Assembly (NCBI RefSeq): GCF_012516475.1
Contig: NZ_CP051217.1
Location: 1,612,001 to 1,676,000, forward strand
Direction: 5' to 3'
Length of the DNA: 64,000 bases
Source of the DNA: Parasphingorhabdus halotolerans
GTDB lineage: Bacteria; Pseudomonadota; Alphaproteobacteria; Sphingomonadales; Sphingomonadaceae
The notes below the pieces were generated by a model. That model was not told where the DNA came from. It saw only the letters and a list, made by a program, of their open reading frames with translations, and made no database searches. Position numbers and translations under genes: made by a program. This document shows, piece by piece, positions 26,891-37,290 of the stretch. Numbering within the stretch: position 1 is the stretch's first letter; the number at the start of each line of letters is the position of its first letter.

Positions 26891-28264
26891 CTAGCGTTTG
26901 CGCCGACCGCCCTTGAGTTTCGCTTTTTTCAGCAGATCGCCATATTGCAGCGCGAGCAAATGGCTCTGGATTTGGGTCACTGTATCAACCGTTACGTTGA
27001 CCACAATCAGCAAGCTGGTGCCGCCGAGGAAGAATAGCGGCAAATTGGTTTGCGCCATCACATATTCCGGAAGCACACAGACGAAGGCCAGATAGGCCGC
27101 GCCAACGACAGTGATCCGCGTCAAAACATAATCGAGATAATCGGCTGTGTTTTTGCCGGGACGAATGCCGGGAACGAAACCACCATTTTTCTTGAGGTTC
27201 TCGGCTGTCTCTTCGGGGTTGAAAACAACCGCAGTGTAAAAGAAACAGAAGAAGACAATACCCGATGCATAGAGCAGCATATAGAGCGGCTGGCCGTGGG
27301 CGAGATATTGGTTCAATGCGATGATGAAATCACCAAAAGCACTTTCGCCTTGGGTGGTGTTGCCGGCAAACTGGCTGATTGTCAGTGGCATCAGCAGTAG
27401 CGACGAAGCAAAAATCGGCGGGATGACACCAGCGGTGTTCACTTTAAGCGGCAAATGGCTGCGATCCGCCTGCATCACCCCATTTTGCGTGGCGCGTTTG
27501 GGATATTGTATCAGCACACGTCTCTGGGCTCGCTCCATAAAGCTGATGAAAAGGATCAATCCGATCACCATACCAAGTAGGCCAAGAATAAGTACGGGGC
27601 CATAAGAGCCGGTGCGGCTGCCTTCCATAAGGTTACCGACAAAGCGCGGCATTTGCGCAACAATACCGGCCATGATGATCAGCGAGATACCGTTGCCGAT
27701 ACCGCGACTGGTAATCTGTTCGCCCAGCCACATCAGGAACAGTGTTCCGCCGACAAGGCTGATAACTGCACCTACGCGGAAACCTATGCCCGGCATAACC
27801 ACGGCTTGAAGACCGGATTGCGAAGCAAAGCTTTCAAGCCCGACCGCAATAAAATAACCCTGCACGGCGGTTAGACCAACCGTACCATAGCGGGTATATT
27901 GGTTGAGTTTCTTGCGGCCTGCTTCGCCGTCTTTCTTGATAGCGGCGAGAGTGGGAGACAGTGCTGCTGCCAATTGCACCACAATAGAGGCGGTAATATA
28001 TGGCATGACGCCCAGGGCGATAAGGCTCATACGTTCCAGCGAACCACCGGAGAAGGTGTTGAAAATATCAAGCACGCCGCCCTGGGTCTGCTTGTACAGA
28101 TCTGCCAATACAACGGGATCGACACCTGGAAGCGGAACAAAGCTCAGCAAACGGAAAATAACCAGCGCGCCCAGTGTAAACCAGATGCGTTGACGCAATT
28201 CAGTCGCTTCGCCAAATTTGGAAAGACTGAGATTTGCTGCGACTTGATCGGCTCTTGATGCCAT
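26891..28264 (-). CDS. secY: Protein translocase subunit SecY
   Basis: This 457-residue channel protein of the Sec translocon has ten predicted membrane helices. Conserved parts include the plug and helix 2 region (GGSLERMSLIALGVMPYITASI) and the cytosolic loop IQYPKRATQNGVMQADRSHLPLKVNTAGVIPPIFASS. It is separated from rplO by a 196-bp gap with a terminator-like hairpin and a small open frame, so its expression may be uncoupled from the spc operon. It is followed by adk. Confidence 0.97.
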   Translation of the reverse strand: MASRADQVAANLSLSKFGEATELRQRIWFTLGALVIFRLLSFVPLPGVDPVVLADLYKQTQGGVLDIFNTFSGGSLERMSLIALGVMPYITASIVVQLAAALSPTLAAIKKDGEAGRKKLNQYTRYGTVGLTAVQGYFIAVGLESFASQSGLQAVVMPGIGFRVGAVISLVGGTLFLMWLGEQITSRGIGNGISLIIMAGIVAQMPRFVGNLMEGSRTGSYGPVLILGLLGMVIGLILFISFMERAQRRVLIQYPKRATQNGVMQADRSHLPLKVNTAGVIPPIFASSLLLMPLTISQFAGNTTQGESAFGDFIIALNQYLAHGQPLYMLLYASGIVFFCFFYTAVVFNPEETAENLKKNGGFVPGIRPGKNTADYLDYVLTRITVVGAAYLAFVCVLPEYVMAQTNLPLFFLGGTSLLIVVNVTVDTVTQIQSHLLALQYGDLLKKAKLKGGRRKR

Positions 28265-28266
28265 CG

Positions 28267-28389
28267 TTAAACTTCCTTGCCCCGCTTCTTGTAAGCATGT
28301 TTCAGCTCACATCTATGCATCGGTCCCATATCGGATGTTGCCGCGCCAAAAACAAGGCTCTTAGGCATCAACTCGCCGCGACCGCTCAT
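28267..28389 (-). CDS. Possible 40-residue leader ORF before secY
   Basis: A 40-codon frame beginning MSGRGELMPKSLVFGAATSD runs from 28389 and ends 2 bp before the secY start codon. It begins only 23 bases after the rplO-secY hairpin. No good ribosome site precedes it, so translation is doubtful. If translated, it would couple to secY initiation. Confidence 0.25.
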   Translation of the reverse strand: MSGRGELMPKSLVFGAATSDMGPMHRCELKHAYKKRGKEV

Positions 28390-28411
28390 CACGACATGGG
28401 CTAAAAAATAG

Positions 28412-28449
28412 AAAAACCCCGCCTAACATCAAAGTCAGGCGGGGTTTTT
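28412..28449. terminator. Terminator-type hairpin between rplO and secY
   Basis: A perfect 13-bp stem (AAAAACCCCGCCT with AGGCGGGGTTTTT) encloses a 12-base loop, and a T-rich run continues on the minus strand. It lies 11 bp after the rplO stop, inside what is usually one continuous spc operon. It should end or attenuate transcription before secY. Confidence 0.8.
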
Positions 28450-28460
28450 AGTCACCGAGT

Positions 28461-29027
28461 TCAAGCCTTCTTTTTGGCTTTGTTCGCTGCTTTTTTCGCT
28501 GCTTTTTTCTCGGCGGCAGGCTTGGAAGGAGTGGCCTTCTTTTCGCCTTTAGGACGACGCTCGCCGCCTGCTGCCAATATTTCGACCTTGCCGCCCGCTT
28601 TTTCAACAGCTTCAACCGCCGCCTTGGAAGCACCAGCCACCGAAATGGTTATTTTGGCTGTCAACTCGCCTTTGGCCAGCAAACGAACACCGTCTTTGCC
28701 GCCGCGCGCCAGGCCTGCTTCTTTCAAAGCCGCGTGATCAAGCGTGCCTTTGTTGGCGAGACGTTTGCTGTCGATGAATTTCTGGATCATGCCAAGATTC
28801 ACTTCAGCATAATCGGTACCGAACGGGTTGTTAAAACCGCGCTTTGGCAGACGCATGTGAAGCGGCATCTGGCCGCCTTCAAAGCCTTTAATCGCTACAC
28901 CGGAACGGGATTTTTGACCTTTTTGGCCGCGTCCAGCAGTCTTACCTTTGCCGGAACCGATACCACGGCCGACGCGCATGCGTGACTTGCGTGCGCCGTC
29001 ATTGTCTCTAAGTTCGTTTAATTTCAT
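28461..29027 (-). CDS. rplO: 50S ribosomal protein L15
   Basis: The first 150 residues are a standard L15 ([38 protein letters not shown]), an early-assembly large-subunit protein. The 188-residue length comes from a Lys/Ala-rich C-terminal tail of about 35 residues ([20 protein letters not shown]) absent from compact L15 proteins. It follows rpmD and ends just before the terminator-type hairpin. Confidence 0.97.
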   Translation of the reverse strand: MKLNELRDNDGARKSRMRVGRGIGSGKGKTAGRGQKGQKSRSGVAIKGFEGGQMPLHMRLPKRGFNNPFGTDYAEVNLGMIQKFIDSKRLANKGTLDHAALKEAGLARGGKDGVRLLAKGELTAKITISVAGASKAAVEAVEKAGGKVEILAAGGERRPKGEKKATPSKPAAEKKAAKKAANKAKKKA

Positions 29028-29074
29028 GTCGTGTACTCGCTTTCGCTTTTATTCGCACGGTTGAATTGGGATGA

Positions 29075-29254
29075 TTATCCTTCAACAACCTCTACCAGAT
29101 GATGCACCTTGCGGATCATGCCGCGTACTTCGGGTGAATCTTCCAGTTCGGAAACCCGGTGCATCTTGTTCAAGCCCAGACCGATCAGCGTTTTGCGCTG
29201 GTCATTTGGACGGCGGATGGGTGATCCCACCTGTTTGATTTTCACTTTAGCCAT
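29075..29254 (-). CDS. rpmD: 50S ribosomal protein L30
   Basis: This 59-residue protein ([20 protein letters not shown], then [18 protein letters not shown]) is L30, a small intersubunit-side protein of the large subunit. The gene lies between rpsE and rplO, 5 bp after rpsE. Confidence 0.95.
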   Translation of the reverse strand: MAKVKIKQVGSPIRRPNDQRKTLIGLGLNKMHRVSELEDSPEVRGMIRKVHHLVEVVEG

Positions 29255-29259
29255 ATCGC

Positions 29260-30033
29260 TTACTCCGTTACAGCCGCAGCTTCGGCTTTCGCCTCTGCTT
29301 CAGAAGCACCCCCGCGACCCAGCAAATCGGTAACTTTCTTACCGCGACGCTGAGAAACCGCTTTCGGGCTGGTCTGCTCACCAAGCGCTGCAAAGGTCGC
29401 CCGGATCATGTTATATGGGTTAGCAGTGCCGTTAGACTTGGTAACCACATCGGCAACACCAAGGCTTTCAAAAACAGCGCGCATTGGACCACCAGCAATA
29501 ATGCCGGTTCCTGGAGGCGCTGAACGCACGGTCACGTTACCGGCGCCAAAACGACCGGTACCGTCATGGTGCAATGTCCGGCCTTCTTTCAAAGGCACAC
29601 GAACCATGGCTTTTTTGGCCGCTGCAGTCGCTTTTGTAATAGCTTCAGGCACTTCGCGCGCCTTGCCCTTACCGAAGCCTGCACGGCCTTTGCCATCACC
29701 GACGATGACCAGAGCAGCAAAACCAAAGCGTTTGCCGCCTTTTACGGTTTTGGAAACACGGTTGATGTGAACCAGTTTCTCGATCAGCTCTTCGCCGCCG
29801 TCATTATTCCCGCGACCACCACGTCCGCCATCACGGCCTCCGCGATTATTACCGCCACGGTTGTTACCGCCTGGGCCACCACCACGGTTTCCACCGCGAT
29901 TATCGCCGCCGCGACCCTGACGTTCAGGACCGCCAGTTTTATTTTCAGGTGCTACAGCTGCTTCAGGCTGATTGCCTTCACCAGTGGTCCCCGGCTGTGC
30001 TGCACCTTCAGGTGTTGTTTTCTCATCAGCCAT
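29260..30033 (-). CDS. rpsE: 30S ribosomal protein S5 with RGG-rich N-terminal extension
   Basis: The S5 core ([32 protein letters not shown]) begins only after about residue 80. The preceding extension is acidic and Pro-rich, then strongly Arg/Gly/Asn-rich, with repeated RGG and NRGG units at about 40-78. S5 contributes to decoding accuracy and mRNA entry. The extension could contact RNA, by analogy with other RGG tails. The ATG at 30033 has GGAG 7 bases upstream and starts 1 bp after the rplR stop. Total length is 257 residues against about 165 in E. coli. Confidence 0.96.
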   Translation of the reverse strand: MADEKTTPEGAAQPGTTGEGNQPEAAVAPENKTGGPERQGRGGDNRGGNRGGGPGGNNRGGNNRGGRDGGRGGRGNNDGGEELIEKLVHINRVSKTVKGGKRFGFAALVIVGDGKGRAGFGKGKAREVPEAITKATAAAKKAMVRVPLKEGRTLHHDGTGRFGAGNVTVRSAPPGTGIIAGGPMRAVFESLGVADVVTKSNGTANPYNMIRATFAALGEQTSPKAVSQRRGKKVTDLLGRGGASEAEAKAEAAAVTE

Positions 30034-30034
30034 A

Positions 30035-30388
30035 TTAAAACTCCAATCCGCCTTCACGTGCTGCGTCGGCCAGAGCCTTCACACGTCCGTGATACAGAAA
30101 CCCGCCACGGTCAAAAATTACTTCTTTTACGCCAGCTTTTTTCGCAGCTTCTGCTACCCGTTTGCCAACATCTGCAGCCGCTTTGCTGTCAGCGCCGGTT
30201 TTTACTTTAGACGCCTTGTCGATGGTCGAAGCCGCAGCCACAGTTTTGCCCTCGGCATCATCAATAACCTGCGCATAGATATGGCGGCTTGTGCGATGAA
30301 TGGACAAACGAGGCTTGGAGAGCCCGCGCTTCCGCAGTTTGCTGCGAACGCGTTGCTGGCGCCGTTTGAATTGAGAAATTTTGGCCAT
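30035..30388 (-). CDS. rplR: 50S ribosomal protein L18
   Basis: The 117-residue product has [18 protein letters not shown] and the closing [26 protein letters not shown], typical of L18, which binds 5S rRNA in the central protuberance. Spacing to rpsE is 1 bp and to rplF 3 bp, consistent with tight coupling. Confidence 0.97.
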   Translation of the reverse strand: MAKISQFKRRQQRVRSKLRKRGLSKPRLSIHRTSRHIYAQVIDDAEGKTVAAASTIDKASKVKTGADSKAAADVGKRVAEAAKKAGVKEVIFDRGGFLYHGRVKALADAAREGGLEF

Positions 30389-30391
30389 GAC

Positions 30392-30925
30392 CTATTTCTT
30401 CTTCCCTTCTTTGCGGAAAACATATTCGCCGCGATATTTAATGCCCTTGCCTTTATATGGCTCGGGTTTGCGCCAGCGCCGGATTTCTGCGGCAACCTGA
30501 CCAACCTGCTGTTTATCAATACCCGAAATCTCGACCGTGGTCTGATCTGGAGTCTTGATCGTAATGCCTTCCGGAATAGGGAAGTTCACATCATGACTAT
30601 AACCAAGCTGCAAGTTGAGGGTCTTGCCCTGAACCGCTGCACGATAACCAACGCCGGTAATTTCGAGGACTTTGGTAAAGCCTTCGGTGACGCCGTCGAC
30701 AAGATTTTGAACCAGGGTACGCTGCATGCCCCAATAGGAACGCGCAGTTTTTGACTTGTTGGCAGGCGTTACCTGCAAACCGCCATCACCCAATTCATAG
30801 GACAGGTCATCAACCATCGGGGTCGTTAGCTCGCCCTTTGGTCCTTTGACCTTGACCAGGCCGTCTTCCATGCTGGCTGTTACGCCATCAGGAATTGCTA
30901 CTGCTTTTTTTCCGATACGGGACAT
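30392..30925 (-). CDS. rplF: 50S ribosomal protein L6
   Basis: This 177-residue protein starts [15 protein letters not shown] and ends [19 protein letters not shown], the conserved termini of L6. It binds 23S rRNA near the sarcin-ricin loop and the factor-binding site. It lies between rpsH and rplR with 2-3 bp gaps. Confidence 0.98.
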   Translation of the reverse strand: MSRIGKKAVAIPDGVTASMEDGLVKVKGPKGELTTPMVDDLSYELGDGGLQVTPANKSKTARSYWGMQRTLVQNLVDGVTEGFTKVLEITGVGYRAAVQGKTLNLQLGYSHDVNFPIPEGITIKTPDQTTVEISGIDKQQVGQVAAEIRRWRKPEPYKGKGIKYRGEYVFRKEGKKK

Positions 30926-30927
30926 GA

Positions 30928-31323
30928 TTAGAATACCTCAGCCAGTACTTCGCCGCCGACATTTTGCTGGCGCGCTTCTGCGTCAGACAAAACACCTTTT
31001 GGCGTGGATACGATTGTGATGCCCAAGCCATTGCGAACCGTTGGCAGCTCATCAGAGCCACTGTAGATCCGGCGACCGGGCTTTGAAACGCGAGCTACGT
31101 GGCGGATCGCCGGCTCGCCTTCAAAATATTTCAGTTCAATACGAAGACCAGGGTGTTTGTTCACCTCTTCTTCGCTGTAGCCACGAATATAACCTTCGCG
31201 CTGCAAAACTTCGAGAACTGCACCACGCAATTTGGACGCAGGGGTTACGACGCTGTCTTTGCGTGCCTGTTGTCCGTTGCGGATGCGGGTGAGCATGTCA
31301 CCCAAGGGATCGGTAAAAGCCAT
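30928..31323 (-). CDS. rpsH: 30S ribosomal protein S8
   Basis: This 131-residue protein has [14 protein letters not shown] at the start and [33 protein letters not shown] at the end. Both are diagnostic of S8, a primary 16S rRNA binder that in E. coli also represses the spc operon. It lies between rpsN and rplF. Confidence 0.98.
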   Translation of the reverse strand: MAFTDPLGDMLTRIRNGQQARKDSVVTPASKLRGAVLEVLQREGYIRGYSEEEVNKHPGLRIELKYFEGEPAIRHVARVSKPGRRIYSGSDELPTVRNGLGITIVSTPKGVLSDAEARQQNVGGEVLAEVF

Positions 31324-31335
31324 ATTATCTTCCCT

Positions 31336-31641
31336 TTACCAGCTTGATTTCGTTACGCCGGGGATCAGGCCATGGTTGGCCATGTCGCGCAGCTCAATGC
31401 GGCAGAGACGGAACTTGCGGTAATAGCCGCGAGGACGTCCTGTGGTTTCACAGCGGTTACGCACGCGGGTTGGGTTACCGTTGCGCGGGATTTCCGCCAT
31501 TTTGAGGCGCGCCATCAACCGCTCGGTCTCGTCAAGAGACTGATCGTTGGCCATCGCCTTCAACTTCGCATAACGACCGGCATATTTCTTCACCAGCTTC
31601 TTGCGACGTTCGTTTTTATTAATGGAACTCAGTTTCGCCAT
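31336..31641 (-). CDS. rpsN: 30S ribosomal protein S14, zinc-independent form
   Basis: The 101-residue S14 has the conserved [21 protein letters not shown] segment and lacks the CXXC pairs of the zinc-binding short form. It is therefore the long, zinc-independent type usual in alphaproteobacteria. It sits between rplE and rpsH. Confidence 0.97.
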   Translation of the reverse strand: MAKLSSINKNERRKKLVKKYAGRYAKLKAMANDQSLDETERLMARLKMAEIPRNGNPTRVRNRCETTGRPRGYYRKFRLCRIELRDMANHGLIPGVTKSSW

Positions 31642-31708
31642 GACTTAAGTTCTCTTCCTTTCTTGCGTGTCCCGGCAACAGCCTGAGACGGAGTAAAATG
31701 GTTCGGCC

Positions 31709-32293
31709 CTATGCCGCTGCTTTTGCTTCTGCTTCTTCTTCTTTCGGGAACGGGAAACCGAAAAGTTTCAACAGTTCGCGCGCTTCGTCGTCGGTTTTCG
31801 CCGTTGTCGTAACGATCACGTCCATGCCGCGTACGACATCGATGTCGTCATATGCGATTTCCGGAAAAACGATCTGCTCTTTGAGGCCCATCGCGAAGTT
31901 GCCGCGACCATCAAAGCTTTTCGGGTTCAAACCACGGAAATCCCGGATACGAGGCATGGCAACTGTAATCAGCCGATCAAGAAACTCATACATCCGCTCA
32001 CGGCGCAGGGTAACTTTACAACCAATCGGCATGCCTTCACGCAACTTGAACGTCGCGATCGAGGTTTTGGCCGTGGTAATCACCGGCTTCTGGCCAGCAA
32101 TCAATTCCATTTCCTCAGCCGCCTTGGTCGTTTTTTTCTTATCCTGGCTACCTTCACCGACGCCCATGTTCAGCGTAATTTTGCTGATCTTTGGAACTTC
32201 CATGTGGTTGGAATAGTTGAATTTCTCTTGCATCGCCTTGATGATGTCGTCGTCATATTTTTTGCGCATGCGGGCTACATATTTATCAGCCAT
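31709..32293 (-). CDS. rplE: 50S ribosomal protein L5
   Basis: The 194-residue product contains [25 protein letters not shown] and the C-terminal [27 protein letters not shown]5 binds 5S rRNA and touches the P-site tRNA. Its start overlaps the end of rplX by 8 bp. An Ala/Glu-rich tail of about 10 residues extends the usual C-terminus. Confidence 0.98.
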   Translation of the reverse strand: MADKYVARMRKKYDDDIIKAMQEKFNYSNHMEVPKISKITLNMGVGEGSQDKKKTTKAAEEMELIAGQKPVITTAKTSIATFKLREGMPIGCKVTLRRERMYEFLDRLITVAMPRIRDFRGLNPKSFDGRGNFAMGLKEQIVFPEIAYDDIDVVRGMDVIVTTTAKTDDEARELLKLFGFPFPKEEEAEAKAAA

Positions 32294-32609
32294 CGACTTT
32301 CTCCCCGGACTTGACAGCTACACGCTGCATTTTTCCGTCTTTTGACTTTTCAAAGCGAACTCGCGTTGGCTTGCCGTCTTTCGGATCCGCCAAAGCCACT
32401 TTGCTGATATGCATCGGTGCTTCACGGCGTTCCAGACCACCTTGCGGATTGGCCTGGGTCGGTTTGCGGTGACGAATGGCAACATTCGCACCAGCGACAA
32501 TCACTTTGCTATCTTTTGGCATGACCTTCGTCACTTCACCGGATTTGCCTTTGTCCTTGCCGGACAGGACAACAACGGTGTCGCCCTTTTTAATCTTTGC
32601 ATTGGCCAT
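32286..32609 (-). CDS. rplX: 50S ribosomal protein L24
   Basis: The KOW-containing 107-residue protein ([20 protein letters not shown]) is L24, an assembly initiator of the large subunit at the exit tunnel. It lies 2 bp after rplN and overlaps rplE by 8 bp. Confidence 0.97.
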   Translation of the reverse strand: MANAKIKKGDTVVVLSGKDKGKSGEVTKVMPKDSKVIVAGANVAIRHRKPTQANPQGGLERREAPMHISKVALADPKDGKPTRVRFEKSKDGKMQRVAVKSGEKVDG

Positions 32610-32611
32610 GA

Positions 32612-32980
32612 TTATAGTACCTCCGGCGCAAGGCTGATGATTTTCATGTGCTTCTTGGCGCGCAACTCGCGAACCACCGGGCCAAAGATACGCGTGCCGA
32701 TAGGCTCCTGCGCGTTATTGACCAGAACTGCAGCATTGCTGTCGAAACGGATAACCGAACCGTCTTTGCGGCGGATATCTTTCTTCGTGCGCACGATCAC
32801 GGCCCGGTGAACGTCACCTTTTTTGACCTTGCCGCGCGGAGCAGCTTCTTTGATCGACACAACAATAATGTCACCAACGCCAGCAAAACGGCGTTTTGAA
32901 CCGCCGAGCACCTTAATGCACTGTACGCGTTTGGCTCCGCTGTTGTCAGCGACCTCCAGGTTCGATTGCATCTGGATCAT
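32612..32980 (-). CDS. rplN: 50S ribosomal protein L14
   Basis: From [20 protein letters not shown] the product is 122 residues, the standard L14 length. A longer frame to 33016 would add 12 unlikely residues. L14 forms an intersubunit bridge. Its neighbours are rpsQ and rplX as in the conserved operon. Confidence 0.97.
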   Translation of the reverse strand: MIQMQSNLEVADNSGAKRVQCIKVLGGSKRRFAGVGDIIVVSIKEAAPRGKVKKGDVHRAVIVRTKKDIRRKDGSVIRFDSNAAVLVNNAQEPIGTRIFGPVVRELRAKKHMKIISLAPEVL

Positions 32981-33039
32981 GGATCCAATTCCTTCTTCAT
33001 TCCGCCCAAGCCACAATCAACGTGGCCCGGAGCATTACA

Positions 33040-33414
33040 TTAACTCTCGGCTTTTTCTTCAGCCGCTGCTTCTTCTGCCTTGGGTTCGGCTGCTGGCTTT
33101 TCAGGAGCCTTGATCTTGTCATCAGCAGGATCGTTTTTCGTCAATTCTTTAACCGTCGGCGTTGCAAGGCCTGCGGCCGCACCAACGCGCTCCAGAACTT
33201 TCCAGGTTTTCAGCTTGGAAATCGGGCGGGTTTCTTCGATCCGGACAGTTTCACCTGTCTTGATCTCGTTATTTTCATCATGCGCATGATACTTCTTCGT
33301 CCGGCGCATGATTTTGCCGTACAGCGGGTGCTTCACTTTGCGCTCGACATTAACAACAACGGTCTTGTCGCCTTTGTCTGACACCACAGTGCCGGTTAGA
33401 ATACGTTTTGGCAT
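33040..33414 (-). CDS. rpsQ: 30S ribosomal protein S17 with acidic/Ala-rich tail
   Basis: The first 80 residues are S17 ([51 protein letters not shown]), a primary 16S binder. About 40 extra C-terminal residues, ending [19 protein letters not shown], are Ala/Glu/Lys-rich and probably disordered. It lies between rpmC and rplN. Confidence 0.96.
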   Translation of the reverse strand: MPKRILTGTVVSDKGDKTVVVNVERKVKHPLYGKIMRRTKKYHAHDENNEIKTGETVRIEETRPISKLKTWKVLERVGAAAGLATPTVKELTKNDPADDKIKAPEKPAAEPKAEEAAAEEKAES

Positions 33415-33423
33415 ATTGTTTCC

Positions 33424-33675
33424 TTACGCCTTTTCTTTGGCGGTAGTTTTGGACGTCGCAGCGGCGAGACGCTCGTTCTGCAGCGTTTTAATCTGTGCAA
33501 TAGTCCGACGGACTTCACGCATCCGACTCGGTTTTTCGAGCTGGTTGGTCGCGGCCTGAAAGCGGAGGTTAAAGGCCTCTTTTTTCAAATCACCCAGATC
33601 GGCGGTCAATTGATCGTCGGTTTTCGTCCGCATATCTTCGATCTTGGCGCTACCGCCATTTTTTTTGTCAGCCAT
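33424..33675 (-). CDS. rpmC: 50S ribosomal protein L29
   Basis: The 83-residue product contains the two-helix L29 core ([44 protein letters not shown], residues about 17-60) with short Lys/Ala extensions at both ends. L29 sits at the tunnel exit. The ATG at 33675 lies 4 bp after the rplP stop, so an earlier start inside rplP is unlikely. Confidence 0.94.
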   Translation of the reverse strand: MADKKNGGSAKIEDMRTKTDDQLTADLGDLKKEAFNLRFQAATNQLEKPSRMREVRRTIAQIKTLQNERLAAATSKTTAKEKA

Positions 33676-33679
33676 GTCC

Positions 33680-34111
33680 TTAACCCTCCAGATGCGAGGT
33701 GTCGCCGAGACGCGCCACAACTTTGGTTTTGATAGGAAGCTTCATCGCTGCGCGCTCGAAAGCAACCGCTGCAATTGGCCCGGGAACACCGTCAAGTTCA
33801 AACATGATCCGGCCTGGTTTTACCCGTGCCGCCCAATATTCAACCGAACCCTTACCTTTACCCTGACGGACTTCAGCGGGCTTCTTTGAAACCGGCACGT
33901 CCGGGAAAATACGGATCCACAAACGGCCTTGCCGTTTGATGTGACGGGTGATCGCACGGCGAGCCGCTTCGATCTGACGCGCGGTAATCCGGTCTGGCTC
34001 CATCGCTTTGAGGCCATAAGACCCAAAGTTCAGTGTCGTACCGCCGGGCGCATTGCCTTTTATCCGGCCTTTGAAAGCCTTGCGGAATTTATGTTTCTTG
34101 GGTTGCAGCAT
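33680..34111 (-). CDS. rplP: 50S ribosomal protein L16
   Basis: The 143-residue protein starts [19 protein letters not shown] and contains [32 protein letters not shown], diagnostic of L16, which helps to position tRNA at the A and P sites. It lies between rpsC and rpmC. Confidence 0.98.
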   Translation of the reverse strand: MLQPKKHKFRKAFKGRIKGNAPGGTTLNFGSYGLKAMEPDRITARQIEAARRAITRHIKRQGRLWIRIFPDVPVSKKPAEVRQGKGKGSVEYWAARVKPGRIMFELDGVPGPIAAVAFERAAMKLPIKTKVVARLGDTSHLEG

Positions 34112-34135
34112 GATGCTCTACCTATTCCTCAAAAA

Positions 34136-34837
34136 TCAACGTTGGTGATGCGGACGAACGCCGGAAGTCTGCGCTTCCACCATCAACCGATCTTGAGCCA
34201 TCGGGTCGTGACCCAATATCTCGCCTTTGAAAATCCAGACCTTGATGCCGATGATGCCGTAAGCGGTCAGCGCTTCATATTCAGCATAGTCAATATTGGC
34301 GCGTAGCGTATGGAGCGGCACGCGGCCTTCACGGTACCATTCAACGCGGGCAATTTCTGCTCCACCCAAACGACCACCACAAACAATTTTAATACCTTCA
34401 GCGCCCAGACGAAGAGCCGACTGCACAGCGCGCTTCATGGCGCGACGGAATGCCACACGTCGGATCAGCTGATCGCCAATACCCTGTGCCACCAGTTGCG
34501 CGTCAACTTCCGGCTTGCGAATTTCAACAATATTCAAAGACACATCGCCGTTCGACATATCGCTCAACTTGCGACGCAGCTTTTCAATGTCCGCGCCTTT
34601 TTTGCCGATGATAACACCGGGGCGAGCGGCATAGATTGAAACGCGGCATGTTTTCGCAGGACGCTCGATCACAACTTTAGAAATTGCAGCCTGAGAAAGA
34701 TTCTCAATAATATATTTCCGCATCTTGATGTCTTCCATCAAGAGATCGCCATAGTTGGAACCTTCCGCATACCAGCGGCTATCCCAAGTCCGGTTAATCT
34801 GCAGGCGAAGCCCGATAGGATTACTCTTTTGACCCAT
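34136..34837 (-). CDS. rpsC: 30S ribosomal protein S3
   Basis: This 233-residue S3 has [23 protein letters not shown] at the start and a KH-domain GXXG region ([19 protein letters not shown]). S3 forms part of the mRNA entry channel with helicase activity. The C-terminal His/Arg-rich end is short. It follows rplV after 3 bp. Confidence 0.98.
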   Translation of the reverse strand: MGQKSNPIGLRLQINRTWDSRWYAEGSNYGDLLMEDIKMRKYIIENLSQAAISKVVIERPAKTCRVSIYAARPGVIIGKKGADIEKLRRKLSDMSNGDVSLNIVEIRKPEVDAQLVAQGIGDQLIRRVAFRRAMKRAVQSALRLGAEGIKIVCGGRLGGAEIARVEWYREGRVPLHTLRANIDYAEYEALTAYGIIGIKVWIFKGEILGHDPMAQDRLMVEAQTSGVRPHHQR

Positions 34838-34840
34838 GGT

Positions 34841-35227
34841 TTACGCCTTTTCTTCTTCTTCATGCTCGCGAACGACAATGCGAACGCGGCTGAATGGCTT
34901 AAGAATTTGAGCAGAGCGACCACGTGCACGCGCTTTGAAACGCTTCATTGTGATGCCCTTGCCGACACTGGCTTCCTGAACGATCAACGCATCCACATCC
35001 AGATTATGGTTGTTTTCTGCGTTCGCGATTGCCGAAGCCAAAACTTTGCTGACATCTTTCGCCATTGCTTTTTTGGAGAAAGAAAGAATGTTCAGCGCGT
35101 CTTCCGCTTTGCGGCCGCGAATAAGCTGCGCAACAAGATTCAGCTTTTGAGCAGATCCACGGATGGAGTTGCCAACAGCCAAAGCTTCATTGTCGCCAAC
35201 GCGGCGCGGTGATGATGCCTTACCCAT
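34841..35227 (-). CDS. rplV: 50S ribosomal protein L22
   Basis: The 128-residue product has [32 protein letters not shown] and the tunnel-lining loop with [18 protein letters not shown]22 lines the narrowest part of the exit tunnel. Its start overlaps the rpsS stop by one base (TAATG), indicating coupling. Confidence 0.97.
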   Translation of the reverse strand: MGKASSPRRVGDNEALAVGNSIRGSAQKLNLVAQLIRGRKAEDALNILSFSKKAMAKDVSKVLASAIANAENNHNLDVDALIVQEASVGKGITMKRFKARARGRSAQILKPFSRVRIVVREHEEEEKA

Positions 35228-35502
35228 TATTTCTTGCCTTTTTTGTCAGCGCCGTGGCCATAATAGTTACGCGTAGGAGCGAACTCGCCAAGCTTGTGAC
35301 CGACCATGTCTTCATTCACGGAAACCGGAATGAACTTCATGCCGTTATAAACATTAAACGTCAGGCCAACGAAATCCGGAAGAACGGTGGAACGACGCGA
35401 CCATGTTTTGATCGGTGTACGCTTATTCTCTTCCTGAGCGGTCTGCGCTTTTTTCAGCAGGTGGAGGTCAACAAATGGACCTTTTTTGATGGAACGAGCC
35501 AT
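35227..35502 (-). CDS. rpsS: 30S ribosomal protein S19
   Basis: The 91-residue protein starts [18 protein letters not shown] and contains [23 protein letters not shown], the S19 signature. S19 pairs with S13 at the subunit head. It lies 2 bp after rplB and overlaps rplV by one base. Confidence 0.98.
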   Translation of the reverse strand: MARSIKKGPFVDLHLLKKAQTAQEENKRTPIKTWSRRSTVLPDFVGLTFNVYNGMKFIPVSVNEDMVGHKLGEFAPTRNYYGHGADKKGKK

Positions 35503-35504
35503 GC

Positions 35505-36341
35505 TTACCTCTTCTTCTTGGAATGACGCGACCGGATAATCATCTTGTCGGTCGTTTTATTCTTGCGGGTACGAGCACCCTTGGTTGGCTTACCCCAAGG
35601 CGTAACCGGGTGACGACCACCGGAGGTCCGACCTTCACCACCACCATGCGGGTGATCGACGGGGTTTTTAGCCACACCACGTGTCAAAGGACGACGGCCC
35701 TTCCAGCGGGTACGACCTGCTTTACCGAAATTCTGGTTCGAGTTATCGGGGTTTGAAACCGCGCCAACTGTCGCCATGCAATCGCTGCGCAAATAACGTT
35801 GTTCGCCTGATTTCATGCGAACGATAACCATGCCGCGGTCACGACCAACAATCTGGACATAAGCGCCGGCAGAGCGAGCAATCTGACCACCCTTGCCTGG
35901 CTTCATTTCCACATTGTGGATGATCGTACCAACCGGCATCTGCGACAGAAGCATGGCATTGCCAGGCTTCACGTCAACTTTTTCGCCCGCAATCACACTA
36001 TCACCAACGTCGAGACGCTGCGGTGCAATGATATAGGCCAGCTCACCATCTTCATATTTCAGAAGCGCGATGAACGCAGTACGGTTGGGATCATATTCAA
36101 GCCGCTCAACGGTGGCAGCCATGTTCCATTTGCGCCGCTTGAAATCGATCAGGCGATATTTTTGTTTGTGGCCGCCAGCAATGCCGCGCGATGTGACATG
36201 GCCTTTGTTGTTACGTCCGCCGGTTTTATTCTTGCCTTCGACAAGTTTTTTGACCGGACGGCCTTTCCACAAGCCGCTCTTATCAACAAGGATAAGACCA
36301 CGCTGTGCGGGGGTTGTCGGTTTATAGGATTTTAATGCCAT
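35505..36341 (-). CDS. rplB: 50S ribosomal protein L2
   Basis: The 278-residue L2 carries [28 protein letters not shown] near the start and the conserved C-terminal [29 protein letters not shown], including the histidine close to the peptidyl-transferase centre. Length is standard. It lies between rplW and rpsS. Confidence 0.98.
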   Translation of the reverse strand: MALKSYKPTTPAQRGLILVDKSGLWKGRPVKKLVEGKNKTGGRNNKGHVTSRGIAGGHKQKYRLIDFKRRKWNMAATVERLEYDPNRTAFIALLKYEDGELAYIIAPQRLDVGDSVIAGEKVDVKPGNAMLLSQMPVGTIIHNVEMKPGKGGQIARSAGAYVQIVGRDRGMVIVRMKSGEQRYLRSDCMATVGAVSNPDNSNQNFGKAGRTRWKGRRPLTRGVAKNPVDHPHGGGEGRTSGGRHPVTPWGKPTKGARTRKNKTTDKMIIRSRHSKKKR

Positions 36342-36347
36342 GGTCCC

Positions 36348-36656
36348 TTAAACTCCCGTGGTGATGTCGATCGTCTGGCCTTCAGCCAAAGTCACAACAG
36401 CCTTTTTTACATCATTGCGTGTATAGGGGCGACCCTTCCACTTCTTGGTCTTGCCCTTTTGCACCAGCGTGTTGACGCCTTTGACTTTAACATCAAACAG
36501 CGCCTCGATAGCGGCTTTAATCTGCGGCTTGGTTGCGGTGTTCGCAACTTTGAAAACCACTGCATTATGCTCGCTAAGAAGTGTAGACTTCTCGGTGATG
36601 TGCGGGCCAACAATTACGTCATAGTGACGAATGTCGATTGCTTCTTTTTTAGCCAT
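36348..36656 (-). CDS. rplW: 50S ribosomal protein L23
   Basis: The 102-residue product ([37 protein letters not shown]) is L23, the docking site for trigger factor and SRP at the exit tunnel. The chosen ATG overlaps the end of rplD by 8 bp, normal for this operon; a start at 36680 would add 8 atypical residues. Confidence 0.96.
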   Translation of the reverse strand: MAKKEAIDIRHYDVIVGPHITEKSTLLSEHNAVVFKVANTATKPQIKAAIEALFDVKVKGVNTLVQKGKTKKWKGRPYTRNDVKKAVVTLAEGQTIDITTGV

Positions 36657-37287
36657 TGAAGCGCGCCTCCAGCTTTTCAACTGCGGCGCGTGTCAGCACC
36701 AGAGTTTCGTGGTTCAAAATGTCGTAAACATTGGCACCAGCTGCTGGCATCACGTTCAGACGCGGAATATTGGAAGATGCTTTTGAAAAAGCCTCGTTCA
36801 CAGCATCGCCGTCCATGACCAGAGCAGATTTACCAAAGCCCAGTTTCGAAATTGTCGCTATCAGCGCCTTCGTCTTGGCTTCTTTTACGTCGAGATTTTC
36901 AAGAATGACCAGATTGTCGTTCTTCGCCTTGTCGCTCAGCGCCATTTTCAGACCCAATGCACGAACACGCTTGTTCAGCGAAGGATTGAAATCCCTCTTG
37001 CGTGCGCCATGGGCTTTACCACCGCCAACAAAAATCGGAGCGCGGCGATCGCCGTGACGAGCAGTACCGCCGCCTTTTTGATTGCCATATTTTTTACCGG
37101 TACGTGCTACATCGCTACGTTCGCGGGTCGGACGGGCCGTACCGCGGGCTTTTTCACGCTGCCAGTTGACAACACGATGCAGGATGTCCGCGCGCGCTTC
37201 CAGACCGAAGACGTCATCGTTCAATTCGATATCGCCTTTGGCTCCAGAGGCCTTGGCGCCGTCGAGGGTTATGACCTTATGTTTCAT
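36649..37287 (-). CDS. rplD: 50S ribosomal protein L4
   Basis: The 212-residue L4 has the tunnel loop region [36 protein letters not shown]4 is an early assembly protein and, in E. coli, a repressor of the S10 operon. It follows rplC by 3 bp and overlaps rplW. Confidence 0.97.
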   Translation of the reverse strand: MKHKVITLDGAKASGAKGDIELNDDVFGLEARADILHRVVNWQREKARGTARPTRERSDVARTGKKYGNQKGGGTARHGDRRAPIFVGGGKAHGARKRDFNPSLNKRVRALGLKMALSDKAKNDNLVILENLDVKEAKTKALIATISKLGFGKSALVMDGDAVNEAFSKASSNIPRLNVMPAAGANVYDILNHETLVLTRAAVEKLEARFNG

Positions 37288-37290
37288 GGT

